Source: Actinomycetota bacterium (GTDB taxonomy: Bacteria; Actinomycetota; UBA4738). Taken from it: a DNA stretch of 5,091 nucleotides. Position 1 is the stretch's first letter. Every line of letters starts with the position of its first letter. A model generated the notes under the pieces. The model was given only the letters and a program-made list of their open reading frames with translations, was not told the origin of the DNA and did not search any database. Made by a program: the position numbers and the translations under genes. The DNA lies in contig JACDEY010000104.1 of assembly GCA_013816105.1 (NCBI GenBank), forward strand, positions 1 to 5,091, in the 5' to 3' direction. Shown here one piece after another: positions 1-5,091 of this stretch.

Positions 1-867
1 GGTCTGTACGCCTTCGATGCCGGTACCGGCGAGGCGCTGTGGATGCGAAGGGAGGGGGGCCAGCCCCCCTCGGACCTAGCCGTGGCCGACGGGAAGCTCT
101 ACGTGAGCTTCCTGACCGACCACGCCCTGCGAGCCTTCGACGCCTCCACCGGAGACCTGCTGTGGGAGGCTCCGGGCCCGACAGGGGCTCCGACGGTCGT
201 CGACGGAGTGGTGTACGCGGCCGACAACCTCAACAGCCTGTGGGCCATCGACGCGCAGACCGGTCGCAAGCTGTGGGCGGCGCACTCGCCCGGTGGCTAC
301 GGCTTCGGACTTGCGGTCGCCAACGGGAAGGTCTACGTGGGAGGAGACGAGGATGACTCCCCCGTCTTCGCCTACGAGGCATCGACCGGCGCCCTGGTGT
401 GGCGGACCAGGACGAGCGGGGAAAACGACAGCACGCCCGCGGTGGGGAACGGGATGGTCTACGTCGGCTCGGACACCTTCTACGCGTTCGCCGCAAGGAC
501 GGGGCGGATCCGCTGGAGCGCCGACACCGGAGGAGGAGAGGTAGCCTCGGCGGCTGTGGCGAACGGGGTCGTCTACGTGGGGTCTTCGGACAGCAATGTC
601 TACTCCTTCGACGCCCTGACTGGGGAGCAACTGTGGGTTGCTTCTACGCAGGGAGCCGTTACGGATTCCCAGGCCACGATCGTGGCCAACGGCGTGGTCT
701 ACGTCGGGACCGGCGACGACGTTGAGCATGCGTTCGACGCAGTGACCGGCGAGCGCCTGTGGCCCTATCAGACGGGAGGCGGCGTCTTCAAGCAGAGCGT
801 CGTGAACGGGACCCTGTACGTCACCTCATTCGACACCCACCTGTACGCGTTCCGCCTGCCCAGCTAA
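1..867 (+). CDS. PQQ-like beta-propeller repeat protein, C-terminal part (5' end outside window)
   Basis: The frame is open from the first base and ends in TAA at 865-867, giving 288 residues without the true start. The ATG at 43 falls inside a repeat and is not the start. The protein is made of 37-42-residue repeats. Each has a strand such as 'NGVVYVG', then a strand such as 'VYSFDALTGEQLW' ending in a conserved Trp (fragment residues 14, 55, 92, 134, 172, 212, 254). This is the pattern of PQQ_2/PQQ_3 or WD40-like propeller repeats, as in BamB and the quinoprotein dehydrogenase propellers. The final 'LYAFRLPS' probably closes the ring. No enzymatic domain, catalytic residue, haem motif or C-terminal anchor is visible. 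Any signal peptide or partner domain would lie upstream. Such repeats serve as scaffolds or ligand-binding rings, often extracytoplasmic, and true PQQ binding cannot be inferred. The family call is firm; the function is unknown. Confidence 0.9.
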   Translation, partial: GLYAFDAGTGEALWMRREGGQPPSDLAVADGKLYVSFLTDHALRAFDASTGDLLWEAPGPTGAPTVVDGVVYAADNLNSLWAIDAQTGRKLWAAHSPGGYGFGLAVANGKVYVGGDEDDSPVFAYEASTGALVWRTRTSGENDSTPAVGNGMVYVGSDTFYAFAARTGRIRWSADTGGGEVASAAVANGVVYVGSSDSNVYSFDALTGEQLWVASTQGAVTDSQATIVANGVVYVGTGDDVEHAFDAVTGERLWPYQTGGGVFKQSVVNGTLYVTSFDTHLYAFRLPS

Positions 868-985
868 TCTGTTCGGAGCCGTCGGGCGTGGGCCGGCCTC
901 TATTCTCGTCTAGGCGGCGAGGGAGGGGAGCTTCCTCATCACCGGTTGGTAGCCCAACGGGACGGCAGCCTGATATCGAGTCGGC

Positions 986-992
986 AAGGAGG
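986..992 (+). promoter_or_regulatory. Strong Shine-Dalgarno site of the DUF2090 gene
   Basis: The sequence AAGGAGG lies 6 bases before the ATG at 999 and is an essentially perfect match to the 16S anti-Shine-Dalgarno sequence. It decides the start: the same frame stays open upstream to 759, but that extension overlaps the preceding gene and encodes no family-like sequence. Confidence 0.85.
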
Positions 993-998
993 CAGACG

Positions 999-1919
999 AT
1001 GGCTCTCGGGTACGACAAGAACCTCTACATCCTGGCGTTCGATCATCGCGGCTCGTTCCAGAAGAAGATGCTCGGCATCGCGGGCGATCCCTCCCCGGAG
1101 GAGACCGAGCGGATATCCGACGCCAAGGCGGTGATCTTCGACGGCTTCCGTGAGGCGATCGCCCAGGGAGCTCCCCGCGAGGAGGCCGGTCTGCTCGTCG
1201 ACGAGCAGTTCGGCGCAGCCATCGCCCGGGCCGCGAAGGACGAGGGCCTCACCCTGGCGATGCCGGTCGAGAAGAGCGGGCAGGACGAGTTCGACTTCGA
1301 CTACGGCGAGCAGTTCGGCGAGCACATCCTGGAGTTCGACCCGGCCTTCAGCAAGGTCCTCGTCCGGTACAACCCCGAAGGCGATCGCGAGATGAACGCC
1401 CGGCAGCTCATCAGGCTGAAGGAGTTGTCGGAATGGCTGCACGCGAAGAACCGGAAGTTCCTCTTCGAGCTCCTGGTCGCGGCCGAGTCGTCACAGCTCG
1501 AGGGAGTGGGGGGCGACGTCGACAGGTACGACCGGGAGGTTCGACCGGGCCTCATGGTTACCGCCATCCGCGACATCCAGGCGGCGGGCGTGGAGCCCGA
1601 CGTTTGGAAGATCGAGGGGATCGACACGAGGGAGGACTGCGAGCGGATATCCGAACAGGTTCGCTGGCAGGGCCGGGACTCCGTGGCGTGTGTCGTCCTC
1701 GGCCGGGGCGCGGACGACGATGCCGTGGTCCACTGGCTCCGACAGGGCGCGGGCGTCCCCGGCTATGTCGGGTTCGCGATCGGCCGCACCATCTGGTGGG
1801 ACGCGTTGAAGGCGTACCTGGACGGCCAGAGCGATCGTGCCGCCGCCGCGAAGACGATCGCACAGAACTACCTCAGGATGATCGAGGTCTATTCCTCCGC
1901 GGTCCGCGGGGGCGAGTAG
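999..1919 (+). CDS. DUF2090 family protein, class I aldolase-like (IolC C-terminal domain type), stand-alone
   Basis: This 306-residue cytosolic protein starts at an ATG 6 bases after AAGGAGG. The sequence resembles the DUF2090 domain, which in some bacteria is fused behind the sugar kinase IolC and annotated as 2-deoxy-5-keto-gluconate-6-phosphate aldolase. The fold is expected to be a TIM barrel related to LacD-type aldolases. Visible motifs in order are AFDHRGSF (residues 13-20), LVDEQFG (66-72), MPVEKSGQDEF (88-98), DVWKIEG (201-207), LGRGADD (234-240) and GFAIGRTIWW (258-267). K204 in the WKIEG strand matches the position of the Schiff-base lysine in LacD-like enzymes, and the last Gly/Arg motif would suit phosphate binding. 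Both roles are inferred from the family. No kinase domain and no other myo-inositol genes are present, so the inositol substrate should not be assumed; a different sugar-phosphate aldol substrate is possible. The dodecin gene follows after 28 bp, probably co-transcribed. The family call is confident; the reaction is not. Confidence 0.85.
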   Translation: MALGYDKNLYILAFDHRGSFQKKMLGIAGDPSPEETERISDAKAVIFDGFREAIAQGAPREEAGLLVDEQFGAAIARAAKDEGLTLAMPVEKSGQDEFDFDYGEQFGEHILEFDPAFSKVLVRYNPEGDREMNARQLIRLKELSEWLHAKNRKFLFELLVAAESSQLEGVGGDVDRYDREVRPGLMVTAIRDIQAAGVEPDVWKIEGIDTREDCERISEQVRWQGRDSVACVVLGRGADDDAVVHWLRQGAGVPGYVGFAIGRTIWWDALKAYLDGQSDRAAAAKTIAQNYLRMIEVYSSAVRGGE

Positions 1920-1947
1920 CGGCAGGGGCGAGGGGAAGGGGGAGCTC

Positions 1948-2151
1948 GTGTCGGTGATCAAGACGATCGACCTGGTCGGCGTCTCCGCCGAGTCGTGGCG
2001 GGACGCGGCGGGGCAGGCCCTTGCCGAGGCGACGAAGACGCTTCGCGGGGTGGAGGGCATGGAGGTGCTCGAGACGAGCGCCATCGTCGAGGGCGATCAG
2101 ATCAAGGAGTACCACACGCACGTCCGGATCCGCTTCCGTATCGAGCGATGA
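1948..2151 (+). CDS. Dodecin family protein (small flavin/CoA-binding oligomer)
   Basis: This gene encodes 67 residues, the normal dodecin length, from a GTG start to TGA. The start was chosen because 'MSVIKTIDLVG' matches the family N-terminus and a purine-rich ribosome-binding stretch (1931-1944, including AAGGGGG) precedes it. The expected beta-alpha-beta-beta fold is visible: strand 'VIKTIDLVG', helix 'SAESWRDAAGQALAEATKTL' (residues 13-32), then strands 'GMEVLETSAIVEG' and 'IKEYHTHVRIRFRIE'. Dodecins form hollow 12-subunit cytosolic assemblies that store or buffer flavins, and some also bind CoA. The Trp that stacks on flavin in Halobacterium, Thermus and Mycobacterium dodecins (in 'DWFEV'-like segments) is replaced here: the segment reads 'EGMEV', with Gly37 at that place. 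The neighbouring Gln of the 'YQ' motif is His ('EYHTH'). The only Trp, W17, lies in the helix. Ligand binding may therefore differ, as in other Trp-less dodecin-like proteins. The gene probably forms a unit with the DUF2090 gene 28 bp upstream. Confidence 0.92.
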   Translation: MSVIKTIDLVGVSAESWRDAAGQALAEATKTLRGVEGMEVLETSAIVEGDQIKEYHTHVRIRFRIER

Positions 2152-2164
2152 GGCGCCTGTCGCT

Positions 2165-2197
2165 CGGGCGGCCTGGCGGGGGCTGAGGCGCCGCCCG
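2165..2197 (+). other. GC-rich inverted repeat in the dodecin-purA gap (possible terminator or leader hairpin)
   Basis: CGGGCGGC (2165-2172) and GCCGCCCG (2190-2197) are perfect reverse complements, able to form an 8-bp all-G/C stem with a 17-base loop. It begins 13 bp after the dodecin stop. No T-tract follows, so it is not a classical intrinsic terminator, although high-GC bacteria often use such stems. It may also arise by chance in sequence this GC-rich. The rest of the 104-bp gap shows no clear promoter; a weak AGGA (2248-2251) precedes the purA GTG. Confidence 0.3.
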
Positions 2198-2255
2198 TGC
2201 CGCGACGAAGCCGCCTTTCGGGGCCAGGACGGACCCGCGCCGACAGTAGGACGCC

Positions 2256-3474
2256 GTGCCGCTGACCATCCTGGTCGGTGCCCAGTGGGGAGACGAGGGG
2301 AAGGGAAAGGCCACCGACCTCCTCGCGCGCGATTCCGACTACGTGGTCCGTTACCAGGGCGGTAACAACGCGGGCCACACGATCCTGGTTGGGCGCCAGC
2401 TGCTGAAGCTGCACCTCGTCCCGTCGGGAATCCTGTATCCAACGGTGACGCCCGTCATCGCCGACGGAGTGGTCGTCGACCCGGCGGTCCTGCTGGAGGA
2501 GATGGACGAGCTGGCGGCGAGGGGCATCGATCCAACACGGCTCGTGGTGTCCGGGAACGCGCACCTGATCATGCCGTACCACCTTGAGCTGGACAAACTA
2601 ACGGAGCGCTTCCTTGGCAAGCAGCGACTCGGCACGACGAAGCGCGGCATCGGTCCGGCGTACGCGGACAAGGCCTCCCGCATCGGTCTGCGGGTTCAGG
2701 ACCTCACGGACCCGCGGATCTTCCGCAAGAAGCTGGATGCCGTCCTCAAGGAGAAGAACCTCATCCTCACGAAGGTCTACAACCGGCTCCCCCTGGAGGC
2801 CGAGCAAATCGCGGAGGTCTACCTGGCGATGGGAGAGCGGCTGGCGCCCCACGTCGCGGACACCAGCTCGCTGCTCCACGCCGCGCTGCGCCACGGGGAG
2901 CGCGTGCTGCTGGAAGGGGCGCAGGGGACTCTCCTGGACCTGGATCACGGGACTTATCCCTTCGTCACCTCGTCCAATCCGATAGCGGGTGGAGCCCTGG
3001 CAGGCACGGGACTCGGGCCCAAGGAGGTCGACGCCGTCGTGGGGGTGGCCAAGGCGCCGGATGTCCGAGGTGGGCCGGGAGGTAGGAACGACCACCGGCA
3101 GGAGCCGCCGATGCGGATGGCTGGACGCCGTCCTGCTTCGCTACGCCGTGCGAGTGAACGGCCTGACCGAACTGTTCCTGACGAAGCTCGACGTGCTCAC
3201 CGGTCTTCCCGAGATCAAGGTCTGCACCGCCTACCGCTTCAACGGGAGGGTGTACGAGGACTTCCCCCCACACCAGACGATCCTCCACAAGGCCGAGCCG
3301 GTCTACGAGACCCTGGGTGGCTGGCCGGAGGACCTCGGCGGGATCACGCGGTTCGAGGATCTCCCCGGACCCGCCCGCACGTATGTCGATCTCATAGCCG
3401 AGCTCGCCGGCGTTCCGATCCGCCGGCTGTCCGTAGGCCCCGAACGAGACCAGACCCTGGAGAGCGCCGGGTGA
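2256..3474 (+). pseudogene. purA: Adenylosuccinate synthase, interrupted by an internal deletion and frameshift
   Basis: PurA makes adenylosuccinate from IMP, aspartate and GTP, the first step of the AMP branch. The first part (residues 1-267, GTG at 2256) is typical: GDEGKGK P-loop (12-18, with the expected D13 and K16), GGNNAGHT (35-42, H41), [13 protein letters not shown] (124-136), R142, [12 protein letters not shown] (221-232) and FVTSSNP (236-242). It stops matching after 'VVGVAKA' at 3056. The family resumes one frame over at 3058 with '[20 protein letters not shown]' and continues for 138 residues through LTKLDVLTG to the C-terminal VGPERDQT motif, ending at TGA 3472-3474. The segment expected between (YTTRVGxGPFPTEL and a short acidic stretch, about 19-20 residues) is absent. 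267 + about 20 + 138 gives about 425, the normal family length. As written, the gene cannot make active enzyme. Everything else, including the 4-bp overlap with purD, looks conserved, so an assembly error or a recent mutation is more likely than long decay. Confidence 0.93.
3054..3058 (+). other. Deletion/frameshift junction within purA
   Basis: Codons up to GCG (3054-3056, Ala267) read as PurA in the GTG frame. From CGG (3058-3060) the PurA match continues in the next frame. The break can be placed only to within a few bases because G/C bases at 3054-3058 fit either side. To restore the frame, the missing length must leave remainder 2 on division by 3; 56 or 59 bases fits the 19-20 residues expected from the family. 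A simple one-base sequencing error would not explain it, because conserved residues are missing too. Confidence 0.88.
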
Positions 3475-4751
3475 ACGTGCTCGTCGTCGGCGCCGGCGGA
3501 AGGGAGCACGCCCTTTGTTGGCGGCTGTCGCGTGACCGGAGCGTCGACCGAGTGTGGGCCGCGCCGGGTAACGCCGGGATCGCCGAGGTGGCTACGGTGA
3601 CGCCCGTCCCGGTCGATGACTCGCGCGCGATCCTCGAACTGGTCGAGAAGGAGTCGATCGACCTGACCGTCATCGGCCCGGAGGCCCCACTCGTGTCAGG
3701 CCTGGCCGACGAGCTCATGGCTCGGGGCCATCCAGTGTTCGGGCCGACTGCGGCCGGTGCCCGCATCGAGGGCTCGAAGGCCTGGGCTCGGCGCCTCTGC
3801 GAGGACCACGGCATCCCGGTTCCGCTGTCCGGACGGTTCGTCCGAGTCGGCCCCGCCATGGAGTTCCTGGACTCGCTCGAGGCGCCCTACGTCATCAAGG
3901 CCGATGGCCTTGCCGGCGGCAAGGGCGTGGTGATCGCCGAGGATCGGTCCGGTGCCCGGGAGGCGCTCGAGGACCGGTTGGTTCGGGGAGCGTTCGGGGA
4001 CGCGGGACGGACGGTGCTGGTCGAGCAGTACCTGGAGGGCAGGGAGGTCTCGGCGCTAGCCCTCACCGATGGCAGAACGCTCCTGCCGCTGCCGCTCGCT
4101 CAGGACTTCAAGCGAGCGGGCGAGGGGGACCGGGGCCCGAACACCGGCGGGATGGGTTCCTACAGCCCCCCCGCGTTCATCGACACGGAGACCGAGACGA
4201 TGGTGACCGAGCGCGTCCTGGCGGCGACCGTGAGGGCCCTCGAGGCTGAAGGACTCGCCTACCGGGGGGTGCTGTACGCGGGGCTGATGCTCACCGACGA
4301 CGGCCCCCGGGTCCTGGAGTTCAACTGCCGGTTTGGGGATCCCGAGACGCAGGTCATCCTCCCGCGCCTCGGCTCCGATCTCGGTGAGGCACTTGCGCGG
4401 TGCGCCCGCGGCGACCTCGGGGAACTGCGGCTTGCCCGGGAAGAAAACGCATGCGTCGGGATCGTCCTGGCCTCGAAGGGGTATCCGGGGGCGGCTCGAA
4501 CCGGATTTCCCATCGACGGACTCGCCGACGCCGCGCGAATGGAGGGCGTGATGGTGTTTCATGCGGCCACCGAGATGCGACAGGGTAGAGTGATCACCGC
4601 AGGGGGGCGGGTGCTCACCGTGAGCGCGCTCGGACCAACCGTCGAGGAGGCCCGGACTCGCGCGTACGAAGCGTGCGCCCGCATACATTTCGAAGGCATA
4701 ACGTACCGCCGGGATATCGCCCGAAGCGCCGCGGGGAGAACGGTCGGATGA
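3471..4751 (+). CDS. purD: Phosphoribosylamine-glycine ligase (GAR synthetase)
   Basis: PurD joins glycine to 5-phosphoribosylamine using ATP, giving GAR, the second step of de novo IMP synthesis in the cytosol. The product is 426 residues, the usual length. Motifs in order: N-terminal GAGGREHAL (7-15), GPEAPL (69-74), the ATP-grasp glycine-rich segment [11 protein letters not shown] (143-153), [10 protein letters not shown] (185-194), [13 protein letters not shown] (221-233), metal/ATP-binding [12 protein letters not shown] (283-294) and the C-terminal [11 protein letters not shown] (407-417). The GTG start at 3471 overlaps the purA TGA as GTGA, and GGAG (3459-3462) lies 8 bases upstream, which implies translational coupling within an operon. 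The 3' end overlaps purE as ATGA. No key motif is missing. The frame is also open upstream into the shifted part of purA with no intervening stop, so automatic callers may report a false 831-residue PurA-PurD fusion; the family N-terminus [10 protein letters not shown] marks the real start. Confidence 0.97.
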   Translation: MNVLVVGAGGREHALCWRLSRDRSVDRVWAAPGNAGIAEVATVTPVPVDDSRAILELVEKESIDLTVIGPEAPLVSGLADELMARGHPVFGPTAAGARIEGSKAWARRLCEDHGIPVPLSGRFVRVGPAMEFLDSLEAPYVIKADGLAGGKGVVIAEDRSGAREALEDRLVRGAFGDAGRTVLVEQYLEGREVSALALTDGRTLLPLPLAQDFKRAGEGDRGPNTGGMGSYSPPAFIDTETETMVTERVLAATVRALEAEGLAYRGVLYAGLMLTDDGPRVLEFNCRFGDPETQVILPRLGSDLGEALARCARGDLGELRLAREENACVGIVLASKGYPGAARTGFPIDGLADAARMEGVMVFHAATEMRQGRVITAGGRVLTVSALGPTVEEARTRAYEACARIHFEGITYRRDIARSAAGRTVG

Positions 4752-5091
4752 GCGAACAGCAGCAGGACACGCTCGCCGCGCCTGGCGAGGAGCCCGTCGT
4801 GGGCATCCTCGTCGGGTCCGCGTCGGACCTCCCAGTGATGCAGCAGGCCACCGAGATCCTGCGGCGGTTCGGCATCCCTCATGAGATTCGGGTCATCTCC
4901 GCCCACCGGAATCCCGACTTGGTCGACGAGTACGCGCGCACGGCGGAGGAACGCGGAATCGTCTGCGTCATCTGCGGCGCCGGAATGGCGAACCACCTGG
5001 CGGGCGCCGTCGCGGCCCGCACGGCACTACCGGTCATCGGCGTCCCCCTCGCCGGATCGAAGCTCGGAGGCGTCGACGCCCTGTACTCGAC
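4748..5091 (+). CDS. purE: N5-carboxyaminoimidazole ribonucleotide mutase, class I PurE (3' end outside window)
   Basis: PurE converts N5-CAIR, made by PurK, to CAIR in de novo purine synthesis; class I enzymes are small cytosolic octamers. The 114 visible residues show the nucleotide-binding GSASDLPVM (23-31), SAHRNPD (51-57, with H53 at the catalytic histidine position) and the glycine-rich [16 protein letters not shown] (77-92), followed by [21 protein letters not shown] points to class I; class II enzymes have SAHK. About 50 C-terminal residues are expected beyond the window. The ATG at 4748 overlaps the purD stop as ATGA, and GGGGAG (4733-4738) lies 9 bases upstream. This start gives a polar extension of about 16 residues before the first strand; a GTG at 4799 would give a minimal protein but lacks the overlap logic. 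PurK would be a natural next gene, but it is not visible. Confidence 0.95.
   Translation, partial: MSEQQQDTLAAPGEEPVVGILVGSASDLPVMQQATEILRRFGIPHEIRVISAHRNPDLVDEYARTAEERGIVCVICGAGMANHLAGAVAARTALPVIGVPLAGSKLGGVDALYS

Noticed and set aside
76..729. Long open frame on the - strand opposite the beta-propeller gene, and similar antisense frames elsewhere
   Set aside because: High-GC coding sequence commonly leaves long antisense frames open. The translations resemble no protein family, and the + strand frames have clear domain matches.
923..958. Small hairpins before the DUF2090 gene (GAGGGG...TTCCTC at 923-937, GTTGG/CCAAC at 945-958) as terminator or riboswitch
   Set aside because: The stems are 5-6 bp with wobble pairs or no extension, there is no T-tract, and no known riboswitch consensus is recognisable.
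759..998. An 80-codon N-terminal extension of the DUF2090 protein, open in the same frame
   Set aside because: It overlaps the end of the beta-propeller gene, has no family-like sequence, and a perfect Shine-Dalgarno sits just before the ATG at 999.
868..998. Promoter for the DUF2090 gene using TATTCT (901-906) or TTGGTA (946-951) with TGATAT (971-976)
   Set aside because: The hexamers match poorly and the spacings (23 and 19 bases) are off, so no promoter can be supported from sequence alone.
3040..3075. Programmed ribosomal frameshifting in purA
   Set aside because: A frameshift could restore the frame but not the missing conserved block of about 19-20 residues. I also see no slippery run at the junction.
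2989..3474. A separate gene encoding only the C-terminal part of PurA, starting at GTG 2989 or ATG 3061
   Set aside because: From 2989 to about 3057 this frame is a shadow of the PurA N-terminal coding sequence. The real match begins only at the junction, so it is the second half of the broken purA.
2256..4751. A genuine PurA-PurD bifunctional fusion protein
   Set aside because: The 831-codon frame exists only because the shifted part of purA has no stop. The true PurA C-terminus lies in the other frame and ends with a normal GTGA overlap at purD.

Overview
The window is a GC-rich stretch (by eye about two thirds G+C) of an ordinary bacterial chromosome. All genes lie on the + strand and are densely packed. 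Strong G/C preference at third codon positions, GTG starts and 4-bp start/stop overlaps fit a high-GC lineage. Actinomycetota is my best guess, but nothing here proves the phylum. I see no mobile element, CRISPR array, tRNA or rRNA.

Layout. Bases 1-867 hold the C-terminal 288 residues of a PQQ-like (WD40-like) beta-propeller repeat protein whose start lies upstream of the window. A 131-bp gap follows, ending in a perfect Shine-Dalgarno sequence. Bases 999-1919 encode a 306-residue stand-alone aldolase-fold protein of the DUF2090 family, related to the C-terminal domain of some IolC proteins. After 28 bp comes a 67-residue dodecin (1948-2151). A 104-bp gap contains a GC-rich inverted repeat. 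Then comes a purine-biosynthesis operon: purA (2256-3474), purD (3471-4751) and purE (from 4748, cut by the window end), joined by 4-bp overlaps (GTGA and ATGA).

How the genes work together. PurD attaches glycine to phosphoribosylamine early in IMP synthesis. PurE handles the carboxylation rearrangement that gives CAIR. PurA starts the AMP branch from IMP. The upstream genes have no evident link to purines: dodecins are flavin/CoA-binding storage or buffer proteins, and the exact substrate of stand-alone DUF2090 proteins is not known to me.

The main anomaly is in purA. The reading frame breaks at about 3056: the N-terminal 267 residues and the C-terminal 138 residues are in different frames, and the conserved segment expected between them, about 19-20 codons, is missing. 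This is either a real inactivating deletion or an assembly/sequencing error. The rest of the gene is well conserved, so I lean towards an error or a very recent mutation. Because no stop follows in the first frame, the broken purA reads straight into purD as one 831-codon frame. I found no convincing evidence of a new biological system here.
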